A stretch of DNA of 17,295 nt, from the NCBI GenBank assembly GCA_035293565.1, contig DATGMP010000024.1:1-17295 (forward strand), read 5' to 3'. Shown piece after piece: positions 7,273 to 13,629 of this stretch (within the stretch, counting starts at the first letter, position 1; each line of letters begins with the position of its first letter). The stretch comes from DATGMP01 sp035293565 (GTDB taxonomy: Bacteria; Pseudomonadota; Alphaproteobacteria; BOG-932; Roseiterribacteraceae). The translations under genes were made by a program, and so were the position numbers. The notes under the pieces were generated by a model, which did not search any database, had not been told where the DNA came from, and saw only the letters and a list, made by a program, of their open reading frames with translations.

Positions 7273-7920
7273 CTATTTCAGTGAGACGCCAAACTCCGCG
7301 TCGGTCTTCGCCTTGACCTCATCCAGCGTGACGCCGGACGCGAGTTCAATAAGCTTCATGCCTGCGGGATTGCCGCGGTCGAGGGTGAACACCGCGAGCT
7401 CGGTGATGACCATGTCGACGACGCCGGCGCCGGTCAGCGGCAGAGTGCATTTCTTGAGCAGCTTAGGCGTGCCGTCCTTGGCGTTGTGCTCCATCACGAC
7501 GACGATCTTTTTCACGCCGGCGACCAGATCCATGGCGCCGCCCATGCCCTTGATCATCTTGCCGGGGATCATCCAGTTGGCGAGATCGCCATTCTGCGCC
7601 ACTTCCATGGCGCCCAGGATCGACAGGTCGATATGGCCGCCGCGGATCATCGCGAAGCTGTCGGCGGAGCTGAAGAAGCTTGTCTTGGCGAGCTTGGTGA
7701 CGGTCTGCTTGCCGGCGTTGATCAGGTCGGCGTCGACCTCATCGTCGGTCGGGAAGGGGCCGATGCCGAGCATGCCGTTTTCGCTTTGGAAGGTGACTTC
7801 CATGCCCTTGGGCACATTGTTGGCGACCAGCGTCGGAATGCCGATGCCGAGATTGACGTAGAAGCCGTCCTTCAGCTCTTTGGCGGCGCGCTGCGCGATC
7901 TGTTCCCGAGACCAGGCCAT
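7273..7920 (-). CDS. scoB: 3-oxoacid CoA-transferase, subunit B
   Basis: This is the beta subunit of a class I CoA-transferase, most like succinyl-CoA:3-ketoacid CoA-transferase, which activates acetoacetate with CoA from succinyl-CoA. Its 215 residues include NLGIGIPTLVANNVP (23-37) and the catalytic glutamate E47 in QSENGMLGIGP, which forms the glutamyl-CoA thioester intermediate. GGHIDLSILGAMEVAQNGDL is the substrate-site block. Its ATG overlaps the scoA stop (TAATG), so the two subunits are translationally coupled for equal expression. A 3-oxoadipate or acetate CoA-transferase is possible, but the detailed sequence fits ScoB best. The pair likely serves ketone-body or polyhydroxybutyrate breakdown. 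Confidence 0.92.
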   Translation of the reverse strand: MAWSREQIAQRAAKELKDGFYVNLGIGIPTLVANNVPKGMEVTFQSENGMLGIGPFPTDDEVDADLINAGKQTVTKLAKTSFFSSADSFAMIRGGHIDLSILGAMEVAQNGDLANWMIPGKMIKGMGGAMDLVAGVKKIVVVMEHNAKDGTPKLLKKCTLPLTGAGVVDMVITELAVFTLDRGNPAGMKLIELASGVTLDEVKAKTDAEFGVSLK

Positions 7921-8627
7921 TATGCAGCCTCCTTCGGGCGAGTCGTGCGTTGCTCGATCCGCTTCTCGTACTGCGCGCCCTTGATGATGCGTTTCACATA
8001 GATACCGGGCGTGTGAATTGAATCGGGATCGAGCTGTCCCGGCTCGACCAGCTCCTCCACCTCGGCCACGGTCACCTTGGCAGCCGTCGCCATCATCGGA
8101 TTGAAGTTCCTGGCGGTCATCCGATAGACGAGGTTGCCTTCGGTGTCGCCCTTCCAGGCCTTGACGATCGCGAGGTCGGCGGTGAGGCCGCGCTCCATGA
8201 CGTATTTCTGGCCGTCAAACTCGCGGATTTCCTTGCCTTCCGCGACCTGAGTGCCGACGCCCGTCTTGGTATAAAAGGCCGGGATGCCCGCGCCGCCGGC
8301 GCGGATGCGTTCGGCGAGCGTGCCTTGCGGGTTGAACTCGATCTCAAGCTCGCCCGAAAGATAGAGCTGTGCAAACAACTTGTTCTCGCCGACATAGGAC
8401 GAGATCATTTTTTTGATCTGCCGCGCGTCGAGCAGCTTGCCGAGGCCGACGCTGTCGATGCCGCAATTGTTCGAGATCACGGTCAGGTTCTTCGCGCCGG
8501 TCTTGACCAGCGCGTCGATCAGATTCTCGGGAATGCCGCAAAGGCCAAAACCGCCCGCCATTACGGTCATCCCGTCATGGGTGAGGCCGGCAAGCGCGGC
8601 TGCGGCGTCGGGATAGACCTTCTTCAA
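7920..8627 (-). CDS. scoA: 3-oxoacid CoA-transferase, subunit A
   Basis: This is the alpha subunit of the same CoA-transferase, 235 residues. GGFGLCGIPENLI (25-37) is the hallmark glycine-rich CoA-binding loop, followed by NLTVISNNCGIDSVGLG and KMISSYVGENKLF. The start is a TTG at 8627, giving MKKVYPDAAAALAGL, which matches the usual N terminus of ScoA (MNKVYP-type). An in-frame stop lies four codons upstream and no ATG or GTG is available, so the TTG is well supported. The ribosome binding site is weak (GGTGGTG), which together with TTG suggests modest translation. About 90 bases separate it from the lipoprotein gene upstream. Confidence 0.93.
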   Translation of the reverse strand: MKKVYPDAAAALAGLTHDGMTVMAGGFGLCGIPENLIDALVKTGAKNLTVISNNCGIDSVGLGKLLDARQIKKMISSYVGENKLFAQLYLSGELEIEFNPQGTLAERIRAGGAGIPAFYTKTGVGTQVAEGKEIREFDGQKYVMERGLTADLAIVKAWKGDTEGNLVYRMTARNFNPMMATAAKVTVAEVEELVEPGQLDPDSIHTPGIYVKRIIKGAQYEKRIEQRTTRPKEAA

Positions 8628-8717
8628 GGCGCACCACCGTCAAAGGAAATGGAAGATGGTCGGATGTAAGCGGCGCGCGAAGAGAGTGTCAATGACACGG
8701 GTGCACCGCAACAAGCC

Positions 8718-9683
8718 TCAGCGCGCAGAGTCGCCGGCCTGCGTTGCTTCGGTAGGCGGTTGGTCGATCAAGGGCTCCGCCTGACGCATCAGCGCGACGA
8801 AGCGTGCGCGCGTCCCGTCCGGGTCGGCGCCAGTCGCCCCTTGCGCCAGCGCGATCGCCTCGCTGCAGGACAGATCGCGCACGGCAGGGTCGCCGCGCAG
8901 AAGCTCGCCAAACCCGACGACGGCGGCCGCAAAGCGCGCCGTCTCGGGCGCATCATCGATCGATTCGACGAGATCGGCCCCGGTAATCGGGCGATCGATC
9001 TCGTGCACTTCCGGATCGGAGGAGCCCGGCATGCGATAGCGAATGCGCACAACGGCCAGCTGCGTGCGCGGCTCGCGCTCCAGGTCGCGCAGCGGCGACA
9101 GCTCGTAGAGCGCCGCCACAGCCGAAACTCCGTCGCCGGCCTGCATCGCGTCGGGCTCGCCCGCGGGCCGATATGCTGCGATCATCTTGGGGTCGAACTC
9201 GACCGTAATCCCCGGACGCTCGGATGATTGCGCCAGATCACGCGGCATGAGCGCGCCCGATGCCCCGTCGCCGACAACCCCGACCCAGAGGAGCAGCGTA
9301 TCGTCGTTCCAGGGGGTTACGGTCAGCGCCACTGACGCGCGAAATGGAGCCCCTCCGGCCTCCGGCGCGGGCAGTCCGATCGCGAAATGCTGAATCAAGG
9401 GCGTGATGCGGACGGCTGATCGCGGAGGAAGCGAGCCCGATTCGATCGCTGCGCGAATCGTTTCGACCGGATCGGCGATGGGGGCTCCGGTCGAAAAGCC
9501 CCAAGAAGAAACCCTGGCGTCTGCGGTCGCGCGCCAGCCGGCGCCGAGCCGTGCCGCCGGGCTCGCCGCGACGTGCTTCTCGGCTTTCACGGGTTTGGGG
9601 CCGCTACTGTCGTCGTCGCATCCGGCGATCGATGCAAAGGTCATCGCGGCGGCGGCCGCCAAAAGAATCAAGCCTCTGCGCAT
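8718..9683 (-). CDS. Lipoprotein: YfbK-type N and C domains without the VWA domain
   Basis: This 321-residue protein starts with a lipoprotein signal: a hydrophobic stretch and lipobox SIAGC, so Cys22 should be lipidated. Asp at +2 would favour inner-membrane retention by the E. coli rule. Residues about 58-138 (SSWGFSTGAPIADPVETIRA, LPPRSAVRITPLIQHF, TVTPWNDDTLLLWVG) resemble the N-terminal region of YfbK-like VWA proteins. Residues about 158-310 (ITVEFDPKMIAAYRPAG, VSAVAALYELSPL, LAVVRIRYRMPG, RFAAAVVGFGELLRG) resemble their C-terminal DUF3520 domain. In those proteins a VWA domain of roughly 170 residues with a DxSxS metal site lies between the two; here only about 20 residues do. The ATG at 9683 follows a GGGGAGG. 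The role is unknown; the domain reading is by eye. Confidence 0.72.
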   Translation of the reverse strand: MRRGLILLAAAAAMTFASIAGCDDDSSGPKPVKAEKHVAASPAARLGAGWRATADARVSSWGFSTGAPIADPVETIRAAIESGSLPPRSAVRITPLIQHFAIGLPAPEAGGAPFRASVALTVTPWNDDTLLLWVGVVGDGASGALMPRDLAQSSERPGITVEFDPKMIAAYRPAGEPDAMQAGDGVSAVAALYELSPLRDLEREPRTQLAVVRIRYRMPGSSDPEVHEIDRPITGADLVESIDDAPETARFAAAVVGFGELLRGDPAVRDLSCSEAIALAQGATGADPDGTRARFVALMRQAEPLIDQPPTEATQAGDSAR

Positions 9684-9730
9684 CCCTCCCCTTATCCGCT
9701 TCAGATGGCGGAATTACGGCAAAACGTCCA

Positions 9731-10126
9731 CTACGGGTCGCGGCTCAGCCCCTTGGCCTGAAGCTCGGCGAGATAGGCCTTCCAGCGCGCCTCGCGCTCT
9801 CGGCCCAGCTCGTGAAGATAGGCCCAGCTGTAGATGCCGGTCGCATGGCCGTCATCGAAGACCAGCCGGACCGCATAATTCCCGACCGGCTCGACCCGGT
9901 CGATCGCCACATGGCGCTTGCCGCCGACGGTTTTGCGGTCCGCGGGCCCATGGCCTTGGACCTCGGCCGAGGGCGACAGGACGCGAAGATACTCGGCCGG
10001 CAGCGTGAAGATCGACCCGTCGTCGAAGCCGATCCGGAGCACGCGATCACGCCGTATCAACACGATTTCCTGAGGCCAGGGCAGGCCCGCCTCGTTCGGT
10101 CCGGTTTGAGGACGGTCGGTCGGCAA
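9731..10126 (-). CDS. DUF971 (gamma-butyrobetaine hydroxylase N-terminal-like) protein
   Basis: This 131-residue stand-alone DUF971 protein has the family core clear: FDDGSIFTLPAEYLRVLSPS (34-53), AEVQGHGP (54-61), and VGNYAVRLVFDDGHATGIYS (81-100) followed by WAYLHELG. This domain also forms the N terminus of gamma-butyrobetaine hydroxylase and occurs near iron-sulfur carrier proteins, but its biochemical role is not established. The start is a TTG at 10126, two bases after the Trm112-like stop. The next alternative is a GTG at codon 22, which would remove residues typical of the family. It is the last gene of the four-gene thioredoxin operon. Confidence 0.88.
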   Translation of the reverse strand: MPTDRPQTGPNEAGLPWPQEIVLIRRDRVLRIGFDDGSIFTLPAEYLRVLSPSAEVQGHGPADRKTVGGKRHVAIDRVEPVGNYAVRLVFDDGHATGIYSWAYLHELGREREARWKAYLAELQAKGLSRDP

Positions 10127-10128
10127 TC

Positions 10129-10323
10129 TCAGCCCGAATCGTCGAGCGGCCGCGCTTCTTCGACCAGCATGATCGGGATTCCGTCGCGGATGGGATAGGC
10201 GAGTTGCGCCTTATCGCTGATCAGCTCCTGCGCCTCGGCGTCGTAGCGCAGCGGCCCCTTCGTCAGGGGACAGACGAGGATCTCGAGAAGCTTCGGGTCC
10301 ACTTTGCGGTTCGGGTCTGTCAT
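10129..10323 (-). CDS. Trm112-family small protein (YcaR-like)
   Basis: This 64-residue protein matches the bacterial Trm112/YcaR family: VDPKLLEILVCPLTKGPLRY at residues 8-27, then AQLAYPIRDGIPIML. Eukaryotic and archaeal Trm112 act as activating partners of methyltransferases; the bacterial role is less clear. Only one cysteine is present (CPLTKGPL), so it should not bind zinc in the way of the four-cysteine relatives. The ATG at 10323 is used because the upstream extension of the frame is Pro/Ala-rich and unlike the family. It is followed after two bases by the DUF971 gene and preceded by the LON-domain gene. Confidence 0.9.
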   Translation of the reverse strand: MTDPNRKVDPKLLEILVCPLTKGPLRYDAEAQELISDKAQLAYPIRDGIPIMLVEEARPLDDSG

Positions 10324-10351
10324 CGGCGGTATCGGTCGAGGTCCGGTGGCG

Positions 10352-11002
10352 TCAGTGGCGGGGCCGGGCGCTTTCGCCCTGACCCGCAATGGCGATTTCG
10401 AGAAGCGTCATCATGATCTGCGCCCGGTCGGCGAGGCAATCTGCTTCGAGCAGCGCCTGCTTTTCGCACGGATCGAAGGGGCAGATCATGGCGAGCGAGG
10501 TCAAGAGTCGTTCGTCGGGGGCGTTCTCGATCGCCTCCCAGTTCGCCGAGAGGCCGTGCTTGCGGAAATATTCCTGTAGCAGCGCGATCAGCTTGGCACG
10601 ATCGATCGAGCAGCCCTGCGCTTTGAGATCCGGCGCATAAGGCGTCCAGTCGGCGGCTACCCGACGGTAGCCGCGCTTGAGCGGCAGCTCCTCGACGATC
10701 CGGAAGCGCGCGATCCCGGCGAGCGTCACCAGATAACGGCCGTCGTCGGTCTCGCTGAATTGCGTGATGCGCCCGGCGCAACCGATGGGGTAGAGGGGCG
10801 GCGTTGACTCCGGTTCCGATTCGCTGGGTTGGATCATGCCGATCAGCCGGTCGCCGGCGATCGCGTCGTCGAACATTGCGACATAGCGCTTCTCGAAGAT
10901 GTTGAGCGGCAGGCGGCCTCGAGGGAGGAGGAGCACGCCGGGCAAGGGGAACACCGGCAAGGTGGCCGGCAGCTCCTCTATGCTCGCATAACACCGGATC
11001 AT
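10352..11002 (-). CDS. LON substrate-binding (N-terminal) domain protein, no protease domain
   Basis: This 216-residue protein is made only of the LON N-terminal domain. PATLPVFPLPGVLLLPRGRL (12-31) and LPLNIFEKRYVAMFDDAI are the family opening, followed by GCAGRITQFSETDDGRYLVT and GIARFRIVEELP. No ATPase or Ser-Lys protease domain follows, so it cannot degrade proteins by itself; it probably binds misfolded or specific client proteins. The ATG is at 11002, 25 bases after the thioredoxin-TPR gene. Its place between a thioredoxin-TPR holdase and Trm112 suggests a role in protein quality control, which is inference from context. This arrangement is common in alphaproteobacteria. Confidence 0.9.
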   Translation of the reverse strand: MIRCYASIEELPATLPVFPLPGVLLLPRGRLPLNIFEKRYVAMFDDAIAGDRLIGMIQPSESEPESTPPLYPIGCAGRITQFSETDDGRYLVTLAGIARFRIVEELPLKRGYRRVAADWTPYAPDLKAQGCSIDRAKLIALLQEYFRKHGLSANWEAIENAPDERLLTSLAMICPFDPCEKQALLEADCLADRAQIMMTLLEIAIAGQGESARPRH

Positions 11003-11027
11003 GATCCGGCCTCCCCCCTCCGGTCGG

Positions 11028-11948
11028 TCACGAAAACAGAATCGAAGAAAGCCGGCGGCGGCCCGCCACCGTGACCGGGTCCATCGGGCCGAGAGCCTCG
11101 AAGAACTTCACGAGCTGCTTGCGCGCCTGCTCTTCGTTCCAGGCGCGGTCGCGCTTGACGCTTTCGATCAGATGATCGATCGCCTCCTGCTGGCGACCGG
11201 CGGCATAGAGCGCCATGGCAAGATCATAGCGCGCCTGGTGGTCGGCCGGATTGCGCGCGACCGCTTCGGTCAGCGGGCCGATCGGGCCAGCGCTACGCGC
11301 CTGCAGCGCCAGGTCGAGCGCGCTCTTGGCCTGGACGATCTCGGCATTGTTGCCGAGCGAGGCCGGCACCTGCTTCAGGACCGACTCGGCATCCTCGACC
11401 GTCCCTTTCGCCAACAGCGCCCGCGCCAGGCCGGCAAAGGCGCCCGGCGTCTCGGGCTCTTCGCCCAATATGGCGCGATAGAGGGCGATGGCGTCATCGA
11501 CCTGCCCGGCCTCCAGCGCTTCCTTCGCTTGGTCGAGAACGGCCTGTATACCGTCGCCGGGGCCGGCGCCGCCCGCCTGCTGCACGAGGCGCTCGACGAA
11601 CTGCTTGACCTGGCTTTCCGGCAGCGCGCCTTGGAAAGCATCGACCGGGCGTCCTTGAAAGAAGGCATAAACCGTTGGAATCGACTGGATTCTCAGCGCC
11701 TGAGCCAGCTCTGGATTGCGATCGATATCGACCTTTGCCAGGCGGACCTTGCCCTTCTGAGCCGTGACGGCCTTCTCCAGCGCCGGGGCGAGCTGCTTAC
11801 AGGGCCCGCACCATTCGGCCCAGAAATCGACGATGATCGGCACCTCCATCGAGAGCCGGATCACATCGGCCTCGAACGTCGCGGTTGAGACGTCTTTTAT
11901 GGGTGGGGCTTCGGTTTTGGCGTTGGGCCGGCCGAGCGCGAGTTCCAT
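11028..11948 (-). CDS. Thioredoxin-domain TPR co-chaperone (CnoX/YbbN type)
   Basis: This 306-residue protein has an N-terminal thioredoxin domain, with DFWAEWCGPCKQLAPALE and the active-site WCGPC at residues 46-50, plus the cis-proline segment IQSIPTVYAF. It is followed by TPR-like helices: DQAKEALEAGQVDDAIALY, AGLARALLAKGTVEDAES, RYDLAMALYAAGRQQEAIDH. E. coli CnoX (YbbN) has the same layout and is a chaperedoxin that protects proteins from chlorine-type oxidation and hands them to GroEL and DnaK; there the second cysteine context differs and redox activity is weak. Here both cysteines are present. The ATG at 11948 is chosen for its GGAGG with a five-base spacer; an ATG at 11972 is also in frame. 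It leads the trx-LON-Trm112-DUF971 operon. Confidence 0.9.
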   Translation of the reverse strand: MELALGRPNAKTEAPPIKDVSTATFEADVIRLSMEVPIIVDFWAEWCGPCKQLAPALEKAVTAQKGKVRLAKVDIDRNPELAQALRIQSIPTVYAFFQGRPVDAFQGALPESQVKQFVERLVQQAGGAGPGDGIQAVLDQAKEALEAGQVDDAIALYRAILGEEPETPGAFAGLARALLAKGTVEDAESVLKQVPASLGNNAEIVQAKSALDLALQARSAGPIGPLTEAVARNPADHQARYDLAMALYAAGRQQEAIDHLIESVKRDRAWNEEQARKQLVKFFEALGPMDPVTVAGRRRLSSILFS

Positions 11949-12036
11949 TAGATCCTCCGTTTCGCCTAACATGTGATGTAGCGAGCCCCCGGGCAAGCGG
12001 AGACCCGAATTGATCCCGCTGTAGCGGTCGCGCCCG

Positions 12037-12058
12037 GAGCAGTCCGAGAGCAGTCCGA
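12037..12058. repeat. Perfect 11-base tandem duplication between operon and tRNA
   Basis: GAGCAGTCCGA occurs twice without a gap, at 12037-12047 and 12048-12058. The unit length is about one helical turn. It lies in the divergent gap between the thioredoxin operon start and tRNA-Gly, eight bases before the proposed -35 of the tRNA promoter. It could be a protein-binding site or simply replication slippage. Confidence 0.6.
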
Positions 12059-12065
12059 GGGGCGC

Positions 12066-12093
12066 TTGCACCCGAAAAGGTTTCGCGTATATT
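12066..12093 (+). promoter_or_regulatory. Candidate promoter of tRNA-Gly with a palindrome over the -10
   Basis: TTGCAC at 12066-12071 and TATATT at 12088-12093 are spaced by 16 bases. The -10 is one base from consensus; the -35 keeps only TTG. Transcription would start near 12100, about 42 bases before the tRNA. A 7-base inverted repeat, TTTCGCG (12081-12087) and CGCGAAA (12101-12107), brackets the -10 and predicted start, suggesting an operator or a hairpin in the precursor leader. Confidence 0.5.
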
Positions 12094-12141
12094 CGCCGCT
12101 CGCGAAACGACCGAGGTCCCCACGAGGCCTCGTCAGGAGCC

Positions 12142-12216
12142 GCGGGCGTAGCTCAGGGGTAGAGCACAACCTTGCCAAGGTTGGGGTCGAGGGTTCGAAT
12201 CCCTTCGCCCGCTCCA
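12142..12216 (+). tRNA. tRNA-Gly (GCC anticodon)
   Basis: This is a 75-base tRNA with CCA encoded. The acceptor GCGGGCG (12142-12148) pairs with CGCCCGC before the TCCA end. The D arm is GCTCAGGGGTAGAGC. The anticodon stem CAACC/GGTTG encloses TTGCCAA, giving anticodon GCC, which reads GGC and GGU glycine codons. The T arm is GAGGG-TTCGAAT-CCCTT, with one G-T pair. All invariant positions look normal. tRNA 3' ends are frequent integration targets, and accessory genes start just downstream. Confidence 0.97.
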
Positions 12217-12217
12217 G

Positions 12218-12233
12218 ATTTCCTCAAGGAAAT
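12218..12233. repeat. Short perfect hairpin directly after tRNA-Gly
   Basis: ATTTCC (12218-12223) and GGAAAT (12228-12233) form a six-pair stem with a TCAA loop, beginning one base after the encoded CCA. No T-run follows. It may mark the 3' processing region of the precursor, or a remnant of core-type recombinase sites at a tRNA attachment site. Confidence 0.45.
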
Positions 12234-12244
12234 AAGTTGCTTAG

Positions 12245-12268
12245 AACGGCTATTCGGGGCCGTTTTTT
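12245..12268 (+). terminator. Intrinsic terminator of tRNA-Gly
   Basis: AACGGC (12245-12250) and GCCGTT (12259-12264) form a stem with an eight-base loop, and the T-run TTTTTT spans 12263-12268. This is a standard rho-independent terminator for plus-strand transcription, 28 bases after the tRNA. On the minus strand no T-run follows the hairpin, so it should not stop toxin-operon transcripts. Confidence 0.75.
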
Positions 12269-12522
12269 GCTTCCTCGCCCCGCTCTCCAAAATCGGGGAA
12301 GCATGGGGAAGCAGTTGGACGGAGATCGTAGCGGGCGCGCGGCTATGTTCGGCATACGCAAGGCCTCGAATGTCCGGAAATCGGCCGCGCCCAACGAAGG
12401 CGCAAAACCGCAGGATAGCTTCTCGATGCGCCGCATAGGCGGCACGCCTCTCCAGATTCCAATAGCGCCTTGGATTTGCTTCCCCGGCTGCTTCCCCAGC
12501 TTTGCCAGCGGACGCATAGACG
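12269..12522. other. Gene-free stretch between tRNA terminator and toxin gene
   Basis: I find no credible protein here. The open frames in it either run into the tRNA or lack any family feature. It is less AT-rich than a typical phage remnant. Its one clear structure is an inverted pair of duplicated 8-mers: GGGGAAGC at 12295-12302 and 12305-12312, and GCTTCCCC at 12478-12485 and 12490-12497. It may be the eroded edge of an element inserted at the tRNA. Confidence 0.5.
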
Positions 12523-13047
12523 TCATCGTTCAGCTCCCGCACCAGCCTGACGCATCGGCATAACGAGGCGCAGCGAGTCCGGTAGCCGCACGAAGCCATG
12601 CGCCGCGTAAAAGCTGGCTGCCACCTCGTCCAGCGCATCGACCACTACCATGGAGGAACCGACGGAGCTGGCACTCTCGAACGCCCGCAGGAGCGCATCG
12701 GCGAGCAGAATCGAACCAAGACGCTGACCTTGCTGGTCCTTCGCGATCGCCAGGCGTCCGATCAGAGTGCAACTGACGTGTGGGTATCGAGGAACGTGCT
12801 TCCGGGCCGCCATGGGAACCTCTCCCTGGGAGATCGCCATGGCACAGAGCGTGTAGTAGCCGAGCACGCGCTTGGGCTCCGCCTCTGAGCTCAGCACGAA
12901 GACGGCGTTGACCTTCCGACGAACGTCCTGTCCAGCCTGGGTCTTGAGATACCGATCCAGGCTTTCGACACCGCAGGTAAAGCCGACGCGGTCGTGCAAC
13001 TCGCCAAGCGGCACGATGCGCAGGTCGACAGATGGGCGTTTCGCCAT
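12523..13047 (-). CDS. GNAT-type toxin, TacT-like (tRNA-acetylating class)
   Basis: This 174-residue GNAT acetyltransferase belongs to the type II toxin class that acetylates aminoacyl-tRNA and blocks translation. Family marks are FTCGVESLDRYLKTQAGQD (23-41), RYPHVSCTLIGRLAI, the acetyl-CoA loop around DQQGQRLGSILLADALL, VVVDALDEVAASFYAAHGF with the likely catalytic Tyr, and the closing LRLVMPM. In the acetyl-CoA loop the first conserved Gly of the classic QxxGxG is Arg (QGQRLG). Its ATG follows the antitoxin stop with no gap (TGA then ATG), which is typical coupling. The gene appears intact and full length. The target tRNA is not predictable from this reading. Confidence 0.9.
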   Translation of the reverse strand: MAKRPSVDLRIVPLGELHDRVGFTCGVESLDRYLKTQAGQDVRRKVNAVFVLSSEAEPKRVLGYYTLCAMAISQGEVPMAARKHVPRYPHVSCTLIGRLAIAKDQQGQRLGSILLADALLRAFESASSVGSSMVVVDALDEVAASFYAAHGFVRLPDSLRLVMPMRQAGAGAER

Positions 13048-13341
13048 TCACCGCACGACCCGGCGCTTATGTTCCGCGAACGCCCGCCGAAGGCGCTCGT
13101 TGGAAGCCGGCGGGTTAACGAGCGCGTCGAAAAAGACCGCGCGGTCGCGCTCGGACAACACGAGGGTCTCATGCTTTGCGATCGTTCTGCGCGCGGCCTC
13201 GGTCAGCGCCGTCATGCAGAAGTCAGTCAGCTTTCGCCGCTCAAGTTGCGCGGCACGCTCGATTAGCGCCTTTGTAGGCTCATCGACACGAAAGCCCAAT
13301 CGTTCTTCCCGTAGGCGCCGATCTCGCTTCGTCGTTACCAT
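13048..13341 (-). CDS. DUF1778 ribbon-helix-helix antitoxin, TacA-like
   Basis: This 97-residue antitoxin pairs with the GNAT toxin downstream. The N-terminal part, LREERLGFRVDEPTKALIER and AAQLERRKLTDFCMTALTEA, is the ribbon-helix-helix DNA-binding domain. The C-terminal part, VLSERDRAVFFDALVNPP and ERLRRAFAEHKR, is the toxin-neutralising segment of this family. I chose the ATG at 13341, preceded by AGAGGTG with a seven-base spacer. The reading frame, however, continues upstream without a stop into a broken IS110 transposase, whose own start at 13629 could yield a longer fusion. Such pairs usually repress their own promoter; a good one lies at 13360-13388. Confidence 0.9.
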   Translation of the reverse strand: MVTTKRDRRLREERLGFRVDEPTKALIERAAQLERRKLTDFCMTALTEAARRTIAKHETLVLSERDRAVFFDALVNPPASNERLRRAFAEHKRRVVR

Positions 13342-13359
13342 GATATTCACCTCTGGAGA

Positions 13360-13388
13360 AATGTACGTCGAATGGACTAACTTTTCAA
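13360..13388 (-). promoter_or_regulatory. Candidate sigma-70 promoter of the toxin-antitoxin operon
   Basis: On the minus strand, TTGAAA (13388-13383) and TACATT (13365-13360) are separated by exactly 17 bases; they match consensus at five and four of six positions. The predicted start is near 13353, a dozen bases before the antitoxin ATG. The promoter sits right at the point where IS110 homology ends. I see no strong palindromic operator over it. Confidence 0.6.
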
Positions 13389-13392
13389 GGGC

Positions 13393-13629
13393 CGGCAGTT
13401 CCTGGATCTGACGATGAAGCCCATAGCCGGTCGGGCCGGCTTCAAAACAGACATGCAGCCAGCCATAGCGCGTCTCCAATCCCTTGATCGTCCGCGCGAT
13501 CACCGTCGGCGTATTATCCACCTCACCTAAGAAACGAATCTCGCCTCGCCGACCGCCCTCGGCGATGGCAACCGCATGCTTCGCTTTGGCGACATCAAAT
13601 GCGACGAATGTGCCGCTATACTCTCCCAT
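13393..13629 (-). pseudogene. IS110-family transposase, N-terminal remnant
   Basis: About 79 residues of an IS110 transposase remain: GTFVAFDVAKAKHAVAIAEG (the first acidic residue of the DEDD RuvC-like site), FLGEVDNTPTVIARTIKGLE, and LHVCFEAGPTGYGLHRQIQE with the conserved Glu. Homology stops near 13393; the remaining catalytic domain and the Tnp20 Ser domain, about 250 or more residues, are absent. The original start is probably ATG at 13629 behind a good GGAGGG ribosome site. The frame stays open through the junction into the DUF1778 antitoxin, so a translated fusion is possible. It cannot transpose. Confidence 0.85.

Noticed and set aside
11001..11888. 295-codon plus-strand open frame opposite the thioredoxin-TPR gene
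   Set aside because: Antisense shadow; the minus strand has WCGPC and TPR repeats.
12153..12638. Minus-strand open frame ending over the tRNA, with the peptide GEGIRTLDPNLGK
   Set aside because: That peptide is a well-known artefact of translating tRNA-Gly in reverse. The rest shows no family features and overlaps the toxin gene in another frame.
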